Shown in pieces: positions 22,580 to 36,515 of a DNA stretch of 64,000 bases. How positions within the stretch are numbered: the first letter of the stretch is position 1; the number at the start of each line of letters is the position of its first letter. Position numbers and translations under genes: made by a program. This DNA is from Siphonodentalium dalli (taxonomy: Eukaryota; Mollusca; Scaphopoda; Gadilida; Siphonodentaliidae). The stretch is from positions 126,251,450 to 126,315,449 of the forward strand of contig CP136069.1 in the NCBI GenBank assembly GCA_032622095.1, written 5' to 3'. The notes below the pieces were generated by a model. It made no database searches and was not told the DNA's origin. It saw only the letters and a list, made by a program, of their open reading frames with translations.

Positions 22580-24042
22580 TTAAATTAACAAATGGGACGC
22601 GAAACTAACATCGGCTTCTATAAGGCATGCGATGACGTTTCCCGTGACTATGCGTTATTTGCCCGCGTAAAGAAATAGTCCAGGTTAATAAAGACTCTTT
22701 GGTGTATTTAATGGCATATTTAATGACATAACTTTTCAATCTCTTCATTCGTTATAGTTTGTTGGAAAAATATTGGAAGCCATATTATTTTGAGACGTAG
22801 CTAAAACAGACGACAGACCGCAAGTCATAGGTCACCTGGCACTATTTTCTGTTATTAAACGAACGTTTAATATCACAATTTATAGAATGCGTTTATTGAA
22901 AGTAATAAGGGTAGGATCATGTAATCAATATAAACACATGTATTACATGTTTTGTTGTATTTTATCTTTATATAGTTAGTTTGTTCATCTTGAATAATTT
23001 TACTGGACTCCACTCCGTATGTACTGCCTTCCAGATTAGCTGACTAACACATATAACACATAACACCCCTTTGCATAAGACCCTGCACCGACAGTAGTTA
23101 AAACGAACAAACAATCACACAAACTCACCAAATGTTATAAGCCCACGTAGGACTGGGCCGAAGGCTCAGCACAGTGGGGATCTGGACGTAAGGCATACAC
23201 ACACTCGACGCTGGGATAGCATTGAATCTTCAATACTATTTAACGAAATTTGATTTTCCAAAAATATCTTGACATTTGACCCGCTCTTTGAACTCTTGGT
23301 CTCGTCTTTCCGAGCCACATATGCAGAGATTGGATAATCGCGTTATCTCACCCAATCAGAATTGACGTTACTCACAGACGATTGTTAGATAAATACTTGT
23401 ATTCAAACAACAGTTTATGAAAAACATGCACCACCTCGGCGTTATTATTCGCCCATTAGCACATTACCACACATGCGATAAACAAAACAAACCTGCCTAC
23501 GTATGGTATACATGGTGAGTTACATGTATATAGTATAGTCGGTCTTGTTTGTCCGCAAATGTAACGAATTCAGCAATTCCCGGCCGGCGATGGCAGACTC
23601 ACCCACTCAGTGACTGAATCTGACCTGATCTGACTCTCTCAGCTTAATTAGTCACTGAGTCTCTCCTCTGGCTCAAAGTTAAATATTCATAATTTCGTGA
23701 TTTACTCAGGCAATATACTTCGATATTCAATTCTGAACGAATCAAACATCTATCTCAATATATCTGTGATTATGTGTACAATGACAGGATTAATTTATAA
23801 AAAAAGATTTGTGACAGGTATCAGTCAATGAAATCAGATTTTTTGTAGAAATACGGAAACTGGTTGAATTGATTGTTGAAACAGATTCTCGTATTGTTAA
23901 CTTGTCTAATTATTAGAAAACTGGCACACGACGTTGGTAAAAGGGATTTCACGGCGATAATCTAGTTGAGAAAGTATCACAATGTCATAATACACTAGTC
24001 GGCACTCTCCTATGCGAATCCAACTCCAACTAGAGTTCCTTT
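22580..24042. other. no supportable gene between foldback and satellite
   Basis: I find no coding exon. The stretch 22,930-23,010 (ATGTATTACATGTTTTGTTG, TTTATCTTTATATAGTTAGT) is homologous to 52,110-52,190. A small dyad CTCAGTGACT ... AGTCACTGAG lies at about 23,613-23,662. The rest is unstructured to my eye. Confidence 0.5.
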
Positions 24043-27000
24043 TGAAGGGTTGTTATGTTACACCAGCGATATAGATTTACGGGATATTTGTATTATTGAG
24101 AAATCGGTACCCCAACTGCCAGAAATATATATATATACAGCCGGTACCCCAACTGACCAGTATATAGGTTCAATATATATATTCATAATTAACTGAAAAA
24201 TGGAAGTGGGGCTATTCCGAAAATATCTAGATAGTGGAGATAGCACAATTACAAGCTGATATATGAAGGTAAAATGGTGCAACCTGTTTCCAATCCGAAA
24301 TGGTGCATAATTATACATTATGTTGGTGGCCATGAATGGCAAAAAATTGTCAAATTTGAGAAAATTGGGTAATATAGGTGACAAAATTAATCACGGTCAC
24401 CATATCGGAGAGCTTAATCACGCGTTATTCAGTAACCACCACAAATAATTGCGTAATTTAACGCTAAATGGTGGAGCTTGTTGGCTATATATGTGGTTTT
24501 TTTTCCCAAAATTACTAAGAAATTGGACCCAAAATACATCTTAAAACAGTCATTTACGGAATATAACAGCTGGTTGCCATGGATACAGAGATCCACATGG
24601 TTACCCCAACTCGTAATAGGAACGATCTAGACCAAGAACATGTCACATGTGCAGAAGGGGTGTTATGTTACACCAGCGATATAGATTTACGGGATATTTG
24701 TATTATTGAGAAATCGGTACCCCAACTGCCAGAAATATATATATATACAGCCGGTACCCCAACTGACCAGTATATAGGTTCAATATATATATTCATAATT
24801 AACTGAAAAATGGAAGTAGGGCTATTCCGAAAATATCTAGATAGTGGAGATAGCACAATTACAAGCTGATATATGAAGGTAAAATGGTGCAACCTGTTTC
24901 CAATCCGAAATGGTGCATATACATTATGTTGGTGGCCATGAATGGCAAAAAATGGTCAAATTTGAGAAAATTGGGTAATAAAGGTGACAAAATTAATCAC
25001 GGTCACCATATCGGAGAGCTCAATCACGCGTTATTCAGTAACCACCACAAATAATTGCGTAATTTAACGCTAAATGGTGGAGCTTGTTGGCTATATATGT
25101 GTTTTTTTTCCAGAATTACTAAGAAATTGGACCCAAAATACATCTTAAAACAGTCATTTACGGAATATAATAGCTGGTTGCCATGGATACAGAGATCCAC
25201 ATAGTTACCCCAACTCGTAATAGGAACGATCTAGACCAAGAACATGTCCCATGTGCAGAAGATGTGTTATGTTACACCAGCGATATAGATTTACGGGATA
25301 TTTGTCTTATTGAGAAATCGGTACCGCAACTGCCAGAAATATATATATATACAGCCGGTACCCCTACTGACCAGTATATAGGTTCAATATATATATTCAT
25401 AATTAACTGAAAAATGGAAGTGGGGCTATTCCGAAACTATCAAGATAGTGGAGATAGCACAATTACAAGCTGATATATGAAGGTAAAATGGTGCAACCTG
25501 TTTCCAATCCGAAATGGTGCATATACATTATGTTGGTGGCCATGAATGGCAAAAAATGGTCAAATTTGAGAAAATTGGGTAACAAAGATGACAAAATTAA
25601 TCACGGTCACCATATCGGAGAGCTCAATCACGCGTTATTCAGTAACCACCACAAATAATTGTGTAATTTAACGCTAAATGGTGGAGCTTGTTGGCTATAT
25701 ATGTGTTTTTTCCAGAATTACTAAGAAATTGGACCCAAAATACATCTTAAAACAGTCATTTACGGAATATAACAGCTGGTTGCCATGGATACAGAGATCC
25801 ACATAGTCACCCCAACTCGCAATAGAAACGATCGAGACCAAGAACATGTCCCATGTGCAGAAGGGATGTTATGTTACACCAGCGATATAGATTTACGGGA
25901 TATTTGTCTTATTGAGAAATCGGTACCCCAACTGCCAGAAATATATATATATACAGCCGGTACCCCAACTGACCAGTATATAGGTTCAATATATATATTC
26001 ATAATTAACTGAAAAATGGAAGTGGGGCTATTCCGAAAATATCTAGATAGTGGAGATAGCACAATTACAAGCTGATATATGAAGGTAAAATGGTGCAACC
26101 TGTTTCCAATCCGAAATGGTGCATATACATTATGTTGGTGGCCATGAATGGCAAAATATGGTCAAATTTGAGAAAATTGGGAAACAAAGGTGACAAAATT
26201 AATCACGGTCACCATATCGGAGAGCTCAATCACGCGTTATTCAGTAACCACCACGAATAATTGTGTAATTTAACGCTAAATGGTGGAGCTTGTTGGCTAT
26301 ATATGTGTTTTTTCCAGAATTACTAAGAAATTGGACCCAAAATACATCTTAAAACAGTCATTTACGGAATATAACAGCTGGTTGCCATGGATACAGAGAT
26401 CCACATAGTCACCCTAACTCGTAATAGGAACGATCTAGACCAAGAACATGTCCCATGTGCAGAAGGGATGTTATGTTACACCAGCGATATAGATTTACGG
26501 GATATTTGTCTTATTGAGAAATCGGTACCCCAACTGCCAGAAATATATATATATATACAGCCGGTACCCCAACTGACCAGTATATAGGTTCAATATATAT
26601 ATTCATAATTAACTGAAAAATGGAAGTGGGGCTATTCCGAAAATATCTAGATAGTGGATATAGCACAATTACAAGCTGATATATGAAGGTCAAATGGTGC
26701 AACCTGTTTCCAATCCGAAATGGTGCATATACATTATGTTGGTGGCCATGAATGGCAAAAAATGGTCAAATTTGAGAAAATTGGGTATTAAAGGTGACAA
26801 AATTAATCACGGTCACCATATCGGAGAGCTCAATCGCGCGTTATTCAGTATAACCACCACAAATAATTGCTTAATTTAACGCTAAATGGTGGAGCTTGTT
26901 GGCTATATATGTGTTTTTTCCAGAATTACTAAGAAATTGGACCCAAAATACATCTTAAAACAGTCATTTACGGAATATAACAGCTGGTTGCCATGGATAC

Positions 27001-30000
27001 AGAGATCCACATAGTCACCCCAACTCGTAATAGGAACGATCTAGACCAAGAACATGTCCCATGTGCAGAAGGGATGTTATGTTACACCAGCGATATAGAT
27101 TTACGGGATATTTGTCTTATTGAGAAATCGGTACCCCAACTGCCAGAAATATATATATATATACAGCCGGTACCCCAACTGACCAGTATATAGGTTCAAT
27201 ATATATATTCATAATTAACTGAAAAATGGAAGTGAGGCTATTCCGAAAATATCTAGATAGTGGATATAGCACAATTACAAGCTGATATATGAAGGTCAAA
27301 TGGTGCAACCTGTTTCCAATCCGAAATGGTGCATATACATTATGTTGGTGGCCATGAATGGCAAAAAATGGTCAAATTTGAGAAAATTGGGTAATAAAGG
27401 TGACAAAATTAATCACGGTCACCATATCGGAGAGCTCAATCGCGCGTTATTCAGTATAACCACCACAAATAATTGCTTAATTTAACGCTAAATGGTGGAG
27501 CTTGTTGGCTATATATGTGTTTTTTCCCAGAATTACTAAGAAATTGGACCCAAAATACATCTTAAAACAGTCATTTACGGAATATAACAGCTGGTTGCCA
27601 TGGATACAGAGATCCACATTGTCACCCCAACTCGTAATAGGAACGATCTAGACCAAGAACATGTCCCATGTGCAGAAGGGATGTTATGTTACACCAGCGA
27701 TATAGATTTACGGGATATTTGTCTTATTGAGAAATCAGTACCCCAACTGCCAGAAATATATATATATAAATGCAGCCGGTACCCCAACTGACCAGTATAT
27801 AGGTTCAATATATATATTCATAATTAACTGAAAAATGGAAGTGGGGCTATTCCGAAAATATCTAGATAGTGGAGATAGCACAATTACAAGCTAATATATG
27901 AAGGTAAAATGGTGAAATCTGTTTCCAATCCGAAATGGTGCATATACATTATGTTGGTGGCCGTGAATGGCAAAAAATGGTCACATTTGAGATAATTGGG
28001 TAATAAAGGTGAAAAAATTAATCACGGTCACCATATCGGAGAGCTCAATCACGCGTTATTCAGTAACCACCACAAATAATTGCGTAATTTAACGCTAATT
28101 GGTGGAACTTGTTGGCTATATATGTGTTTTTTCCATAATTACTAAGAAATTGGACCCAAAATACATCTTAAAACAGTCATTAGCGGAATATAACAGCTGG
28201 TTGCCATGGATACAGAGATCCACATAGTCACCCCAACTCGTAATAGGAACGATCTAGACCAAGAACATGTCCCATGTGCAGAAGGGATGTTATGTTACAC
28301 CAGCGATATAGATTTACGGGATATTTGACTTATTGAGAAATCGGTACCCCAACTGCCAGAAATATATATATATGCAGCCGGTACCCCAACTGACCAGTAT
28401 ATAGGTTCAATATATATATTCATAATCAACTGAAAAATGGAAGTGGGGCTATTCCGAAAATATCTAGATAGTGGAGATAGCACAATTACAAGCTGATATA
28501 TGAAGGTAAAATTGTGCAACCTGTTTCCAATCCGAAATGGTGCATATACATTATGTTGGTGGCCATGAATGGCAAAAAATTGGAAAACTGGTCAAATTTT
28601 AGAAAATTGGGTAATAAATGTGACAAAATTAATCACGGTCACCATATCGGAGAGCTCAATCACGCGTTATTCAGTAACCACCACAAATAATTGTGTAATT
28701 TAACGCTAAATGGTGGAGCTTGTTGGCTATATATGTGTTTTTTCCAGAATTACTAAGAAATTGGACCCAAAATACATCTTAAAACAGTCATTTACGGAAT
28801 ATAACAGCTGGTTGCCATAGATACAGAGATCCACATAGTCACCCCAACTCGTAATAGGAACGATCTAGACCAAGAACATGTCCCATGTGCAGAAGGGATG
28901 TTATGTTACACCAGCGATATAGATTTACGGGATATTTGTCTTATTGAGAAATCGGTACCCCAACTGCCTGAAATATATATATATATACAGCCGGTACCCC
29001 AACTGACCAGTATATAGGTTCAATATATATATTCATAATTAACTGAAAAATGGAAGTGGGGCTATTCCGAAAATATCTAGATAGTGGATATAGCACAATT
29101 ACAAGCTGATATATGAAGGTCAAATGGTGCAACCTGTTTCCAATCCGAAATGGTGCATATACATTATGTTGGTGGCCATGAATGGCAAAAAATGGTCAAA
29201 TTTGCGAAAATTGGGTAATAAAGGTGACAAAATTAATCACGGTCACCATATCGGAGAGCTCAATCGCGCGTTATTCAGTATAACCACCACAAATAATTGC
29301 TTAATTTAACGCTAAATGGTGGAGCTTGTTGGCTATATATGTGTTTTTTCCAGAATTACTAAGAAATTGGACCCAAAATACATCTTAAAACAGTCATTTA
29401 CGGAATATAACAGCTGGTTGCCATGGATACAGAGATCCACATAGTCACCCCAACTCGTAATAGGAACGATCTAGACCAAGAACATGTCCCATGTGCAGAA
29501 GGGATGTTATGTTACACCAGCGATATAGATTTACGGGATATTTGTCTTATTGAGAAATCGGTACCCCAACTGCCAGAAATATATATATATATACAGCTGG
29601 TACCCCAACTGACCAGTATATAGGTTCAATATATATATTCATAATTAACTGAAAAATGGAAGTGGGGCTATTCCGAAAATATCTAGATAGTGGATATAGC
29701 ACAATTACAAGCTGATATATGAAGGTCAAATGGTGCAACCTGTTTCCAATCCGAAATGGTGCATATACATTATGTTGGTGGCCATGAATGGCAAAAAATG
29801 GTCAAAATTGAGAAAATTGGGTAATAAAGGTGACAAAATTAATCACGGTCACCATATCGGAGAGCTCAATCGCGCGTTATTCAGTATAACCACCACAAAT
29901 AATTGCTTAATTTAACGCTAAATGGTGGAGCTTGTTGGCTATGTATGTGTTTTTTCCCAGAATTACTAAGAAATTGGACCCAAAATACATCTTAAAACAG

Positions 30001-33000
30001 TCATTTACGGAATATAACAGCTGGTTGCATGGATACAGAGATCCACATTGTCACCCCAACTCGTAATAGGAACGATCTAGACCAAGAACATGTCCCATGT
30101 GCAGAAGGGATGTTATGTTACACCAGCGATATAGATTTACGGGATATTTGTCTTATTGAGAAATCGGTACCCCAACTGCCAGAAATATATATATATATAT
30201 GCAGCCGGTACCCCAACTGACCAGTATATAGGTTCAATATATATATTCATAATTAACTGAAAAATGGAAGTGGGGCTATTCCGAAAATATCTAGATAGTG
30301 GAGATAGCACAATTACAAGCTAATATATGAAGGTAAAATGGTGAAATCTGTTTCCAATCCGAAATGGTGCATATACATTATGTTGGTGGCCGTGAATGGC
30401 AAAAAATGGTCACATTTGAGATAATTGGGTAATAAAGGTGAAAAAATTAATCACGGTCACCATATCGGAGAGCTCAATCACGCGTTATTCAGTAACCACC
30501 ACAAATAATTGCGTAATTTAACGCTAATTGGTGGAACTTGTTGGCTATATATGTGTTTTTTCCATAATTACTAAGAAATTGGACCCAAAATACATCTTAA
30601 AACAGTCATTAGCGGAATATAACAGCTGGTTGCCATGGATACAGAGATCCACATAGTCACCCCAACTCGTAATAGGAACGATCTAGACCAAGAACATGTC
30701 CCATGTGCAGAAGGGATGTTATGTTACACCAGCGATATAGATTTACGGGATATTTGACTTATTGAGAAATCGGTACCCCAACTGCCAGAAATATATATAT
30801 ATGCAGCCGGTACCCCAACTGACCAGTATATAGGTTCAATATATATATTCATAATCAACTGAAAAATGGAAGTGGGGCTATTCCGAAAATATCTAGATAG
30901 TGGAGATAGCACAATTACAAGCTGATATATGAAGGTAAAATTGTGCAACCTGTTTCCAATCCGAAATGGTGCATATACATTATGTTGGTGGCCATGAATG
31001 GCAAAAAATTGGAAAACTGGTCAAATTTTAGAAAATTGGGTAATAAATGTGACAAAATTAATCACGGTCACCATATCGGAGAGCTCAATCACGCGTTATT
31101 CAGTAACCACCACAAATAATTGTGTAATTTAACGCTAAATGGTGGAGCTTGTTGGCTATATATGTGTTTTTTTCCAGAATTACTAAGAAATTGGACCCAA
31201 AATACATCTTAAAACAGTCATTTACGGAATATAACAGCTGGTTGCCATAGATACAGAGATCCACATAGTCACCCCAACTCGTAATAGGAACGATCTAGAC
31301 CAAGAACATGTCCCATGTGCAGAAGGGATGTTATGTTACACCAGCGATATAGATTTACGGGATATTTGTCTTATTGAGAAATCGGTACCCCAACTGCCAG
31401 AAATATATATATATACAGCCGGTACCCCAACTGACCAGTATATAGGTTCAATATATATATTCATACTTAACTGAATAATGGAAGTGGGGCTATGCCGAAA
31501 CTATCAAGATAGTGGAGATAGCACAATTACAAGCTGATATATGAAGGTAAAATGGTGCAACCTGTTTCCAATCCGAAATGGTGCATATACATTATGTTGG
31601 TGGCCATGAATGGCAAAAAATGGTCAAATTTGAGAAAATTGGGTAACAAAGGTGACAAAATTAATCTCGGTCACCACATCGGAGAGCTCAATCACGCGTT
31701 ATTCAGTAACCACCACAAATAATTGTGTAATTTAACGCTAAATGGTGGAGCTTGTTGGCTATATATGTGTTTTTTCCAGAATTACTAAGAAATTGGACCC
31801 AAAATACATCTTAAAACAGTCATTTACGGAATATAACAGCTGGTTGCTATGGATACAGAGATCCACATAGTCACCCCAACTCGTAATAGGAACGATCTAG
31901 ACCAAGAACATGTCCCATGTGCAGAAGGGATGTTATGTTACACCAGCGATATAGATTTACGGGATATTTGTCTTATTGAGAAATCGGTACCCCAACTGCC
32001 AGAAATATATATATATATACAGCCGGTACCCCAACTGACCAGTATATAGGTTCAATATATATATTCATAATTAACTGAAAAATGGAAGTGGGGCTATTCC
32101 GAAAATATCTAGATAGTGGAGATAGCACAATTACAAGCTGATATATGAAGGTAAAATGGTGCAACCTGTTTCCAATCCGAAATGGTGCATATACATTATG
32201 TTGGTGGCCATGAATGGCAAAAAATGGTCAAATTTGAGAAAATTGGGTAATAAAGGTGACAAAATTAATCACCGTCACCATATCGGAGAGCTCAATCACG
32301 CGTTATTCAGTAACCACCACAAATAATTGCGTAATTTAACGCTAAATGGTGGAACTTGTTGGCTATATATGTGTTTTTTTCCAGAATTACTAAGAAATTG
32401 GACCCAAGATACATCTTAAAACAGTCATTTACGGAATATAACAGCTGGTTGCCATGGATACAGAGATCCACATAGTCACCCCAACTCGCAAGAGGAACGA
32501 TCGAGACCAAGAACATGTCCCATGTGCAGAAGGGATGTTATGTTACACCAGCGATATAGATTTACGGGATATTTGTCTTTATTGAGAAATCGGTACCCCA
32601 ACTGCCAGAAATATATATATATACAGCCGGTACCCCAACTGACCAGTATATAGGTTCAATATATATATTCATAATTAACTGAAAAATGGAAGTGGGGCTA
32701 TTCCGAAAATATCTAGATAGTGGATATAGCACAATTACAAGCTGATATATGAAGGTAAAATGGTGCAACCTGTTTCCAATCCGAAATGGTGCATATACAT
32801 TATGTTGGTGGCCATGAATGGCAAAAAATGGTCAAATTTGAGAAAATTGGGTAATAAAGGTGACAAAATTAATCACGGTCACCATATCGGAGAGCTCAAT
32901 CACGCGTTATTCAGTATAACCACCACAAATAATTGCTTAATTTAACGCTAAATGGTGGAGCTTGTTGGCTATATATGTGTTTTTTTCCAGAATTACTAAG

Positions 33001-33415
33001 AAATTGGACCCAAAATACATCTTAAAACAGTCATTTACGGAATATAACAGCTGGTTGCAATGGATACAGAGATCCACATAGTCACCCCAACTCGTAATAG
33101 GAACGATCTAGACCAAGAACATGTCCCATGTGCAGAAGGGATGTTATGTTACACCAGCGATATAGATTTACGTGATATTTGTCTTATTGAGAAATCGGTA
33201 CTCCAACTGCCAGAAATATATATATATATACAGCCGGTACCCCAACTAACCAGTATATAGGTTCAATACTTATATTCATAATTAACTGAATAAAGGAAGT
33301 GGGGCTATTCCGAAACTATCAAGATAGTGGAGATAGCACAATTACAAGCTGATATATGAAGGTAAAATGGTGCAACCTGTTTCCAATCCGAAATGGTGCA
33401 TATACATTATATTGG
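24043..33415 (+). repeat. ~605-bp satellite array, left block (about 15.5 units)
   Basis: Units start, for counting, at ATGGATACAGAGATCCACAT: 24579, 25183, 25785, 26387, 26993, 27600, 28206, 28817, 29423, 30029, 30635, 31247, 31849, 32455 and 33060. They are preceded by a partial unit from 24,043. Landmarks within the unit are GCGATATAGATTTACGGGAT, two direct GGTACCCCAACTG motifs flanking an (AT)n tract, AATTAATCACGGTCACCATA, and CATCTTAAAACAGTCATTTA. Copies differ by only a few percent, the AT tract varying in length. The recurring 60-76 codon frames on both strands are not genes: units are not a multiple of three and frames break wherever the AT tract changes. The array stops at 33,415 inside a unit. 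Confidence 0.95.
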
Positions 33416-33443
33416 CCCATATAAAAATGTACCTGGGTAAATC
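33416..33443 (+). repeat. left 28-bp terminal inverted repeat
   Basis: It begins CCCATATAAAAATGTACCTG and continues GGTAAATC. It matches the reverse complement of 53,028-53,055 without a mismatch. Confidence 0.85.
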
Positions 33444-33765
33444 TTATTGTTAACCTAGGTATACCCCTGATGAACCCCGGTACATGTAGGTTTTACCCTG
33501 GTTCCACCCAGGTCACACCCAGGTTACACCCAGGTAAATCAGGGCTTTATAAAGATTTACCCTGGTGTTTTCTATATATGTTAGGTTAAACCCCAGTTTA
33601 CCCGGGTTTTTACCGATATAATTTAGAAAAACGCTGTCACACCCAGGTGGTATTTAGACCCAGGTTATCCGGAGTATTTACACCCAGGTATTTACACCAG
33701 GTTTTCGCCCAGGTATTTACTACAGTGTTCACCCGGATATATACACCTGTGGTATTTTGTTAAAC
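33444..33765 (+). repeat. subterminal CACCCAGGT-rich region, left end
   Basis: Multiple irregular copies of CACCCAGGT, TTACCCTGGT and TTTACACC occur, comparable with the minisatellite at the other end (52.3-53.0 kb) but more diverged. They may be subterminal binding sites or simply decayed minisatellite. Confidence 0.6.
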
Positions 33766-33774
33766 TGTATAATC

Positions 33775-36515
33775 TGCACTTGAAGTTACCGTATTAACCC
33801 GTTCTATATTACAGCATCATTGGCGTGTAGTTAACCATTATTAACCATTCTATATTAAAGCATTAATTGACAGGTAGTTACCTTATTAACCCTTTCTATA
33901 GTAAGTAACATTGGTGAGTAGTTACAGTATTAACCCATTCTATATTAAAGCATCATTGACGTGAAGTTACCTTATTAACCCTTTCTGTATTAAAGCATTA
34001 TTGACGTGTAGTTACCTTATTAACCCTTTCTATATTAAAACATAATTGATGTGTAGTTACCATGTTAACCCTTTCTATATTTTAGCATCATTGACGGGTA
34101 GTTGCCTTATTAACTCTGTATATACCAAATTATCATTGTCGCGTATAATTACCTTATCCATTTCTATACTAAGTATCATTGGTGTGTAGTTACCTTATTA
34201 ACCCTTTCTATATTAAAGCATTAATTGACAGGTAGTTACCTTATTAACCCTTTCTATACTTAATATTATTGGTGAGTAGTTGCATTATTAACCCTTTCTA
34301 TATTAAATCGCCATTGACGGGTAGTTACCTTATTAACAATTTTTGTATTAAAGCATCATTGACGTGTAGTTACCTTATTATAACCCTTTCTATATTAAAG
34401 CATCATTGACGTGTAATTACCATATTAACCATTTCTATATTAAAGAATTATTGCCGGGTAGTTACATTATTAACCCGTTCTTTAAAAGTATCGTTGGTGA
34501 GTAGTTACCATATTAACCCTTTCTATATTAAAGCATCATTGACGTGAAGTTACCTTATTAACCCTTTCTATATTAAAGCACCATTGATGTGTAGTTACCT
34601 TATTAACCCTTTCTATATTAAAACATCATTGACGTGTGGTTACCATGTTAACCCTTTCAATATTAAAGCACCATTGACGGATAGTTGCCTTATTAACCTG
34701 TATATACTAAAGTACCATTGTCGTGTAGTTACCCTATTAACCCTTCATATACATTGACGTGTAGTTACCTTATTAACCCTTTCTATATTAAAGCATTAAT
34801 TGACAGGCAGTTACCTTATTAACCCTTTCTATACTAAGTATCATTGGCATGTAGTTACCTTATTAACCCTTTCTATATTAAAGCATTAATTGACAGGTAG
34901 TTACCTTAAACAACCCGTTCTATACTAAGTATCATAGGTGAGTAGTTACATTATTAACCATTTCTATACTAAAGCGCCATTGACGGGTAATTACCTTATT
35001 AACCATTTTTGTATCAAAGCATCGTTGACGTGCAGTACCATATTATAACCCTTTCTATATTAAACCATCATTGACGGATAGTTACCATATTAACCCTTTC
35101 TATATTAAAGTACCATTGGCGTGTAATTACCTTATTAACCCTTTCTATATTGAAGCAATAATTGACAGGTAGGCCCTAGTTACCTTATTAACCCTTTCTA
35201 TAATAAGTGTCATTGGTGATTAGTTACATTATTAACCCTTTCTACAATAAAGCATCATTGACATGAAGTTACCTTATTAACCATTTCTGTATTAAAGAAT
35301 TATTGACGTGTAGTTACCTTATTAACCCTTTCTATATTAAAGTATCATTGACGGGTAGTTGCCTTATTAACCATGTATATACCTAAGTATCAGTGTCGTG
35401 TAGTTACCTTATTAACCCTTTCTATACTAAGTATCATTGACGTGTAGTTACCTTATTAACCCTTTCTATATAAAAGCACCATTGATGGGTAGTTACCTTA
35501 TTAACCATATTTGTATTGAAGCATCATTGGCGTGTAATTTACCTTATTAACCCTTTCTATATTGAAGCAATAATTGACAGGTAGGCCCTAGTTACCTTAT
35601 TAACCCTTTCTATAATAAGTGCCATTGGAGATTAGTTACATTATTAACCCTTTCTACAATAAAGCATCATTGACATGAAGTTACCCTTAACCATTTCTGT
35701 ATTAAAAAATTATTGACGTGTAGTTACCTTATTAACCCTTTCTATATTGAGACATCATTTACGTGTAGTTACCATGTTAACCCTTTCTATATTAAAGTAT
35801 CATTGACGGGTAGTTGCCTTGTTAACCCTGTATATACCTACTAGTAAGTATCAGTGTCGTGTAGTTACCTTATTAACCCTTTCTATACTAAGTATCATTG
35901 GCGGTTAGTTACCTTATTAACCCGTTATATACTAAGTATCATTGACGTGTAGTTACCTTATTAACCCTTTCTATATAAATGCACCATTGATGGGTAGTTA
36001 CATTATTAACCGTTTTTGTATTGAAGCATCATTGGCGTGTAGTTACCTTATTAACCCTTTCTATATTAAAGCATCATTGACATGTAGTTATCATATTAGC
36101 CAGTTCTATATTTAAGCATCATTGACGGTAGTTACCATAGTAACCCTTTCTATATTAAAGCACCATTGGCGTGTAATTACCATATTAACCCTTTCTATAT
36201 TAAAACATCATTGTCGTGTAGTTACCCATAATTAGCTCTTTCTATATTAAAGCATCATTGACGTGTAGAACTTTATCTTATTAACCCTTTCTTTATTAAA
36301 GCATTATTGACATGTAGTTACCTTATTAACCCTTTCTATATTGATGCATCATTGACAAGAAGTTAAATTATTAACCTTTCTATACTAAGTATCATTGCCG
36401 TGTAGTTAGTTACCTTATTAACCCTTTCTATATTAAGACGTCGGTCATTGACAGGTAGTTACCTTATTAACCATTTCTGTATTCAAGCATCATTGGCGAG
36501 TAGTTACCTTATTAC
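33775..36515 (+). repeat. 45-47 bp minisatellite, about 58 copies
   Basis: The unit is GTAGTTACCTTATTAACCCT, then TTCTATATTAAAGCATCATT, then GACGT. Copies vary at a few positions (ATTAATTGACAG variants, ACTAAGTATCATTGG variants). A variant with AGGTAGGCCCTAGTTACC occurs at about 35.17 and 35.58 kb, 412 bp apart, which marks a higher-order duplication of about nine units. TTAACCC here is part of the 45-bp unit and is not a telomere repeat. Confidence 0.9.

Noticed and set aside
24579-33260. Recurring 61-76 codon frames (starting MDTEIH and MVQPVSN) as a tandem gene family
   Set aside because: They coincide with every ~605-bp satellite unit, the unit is not a multiple of three, frames end wherever the AT tract changes, and opposite-strand frames are equally conserved.
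24043-33415. Regular repeats as a CRISPR array
   Set aside because: The repeats are 605-bp units without short unique spacers or cas genes, in a eukaryotic context.
33775-36515. TTAACCC-containing minisatellite as an internal telomere repeat
   Set aside because: The 7-base match is a fixed part of a 45-bp unit and is not tandem at 6-bp spacing.
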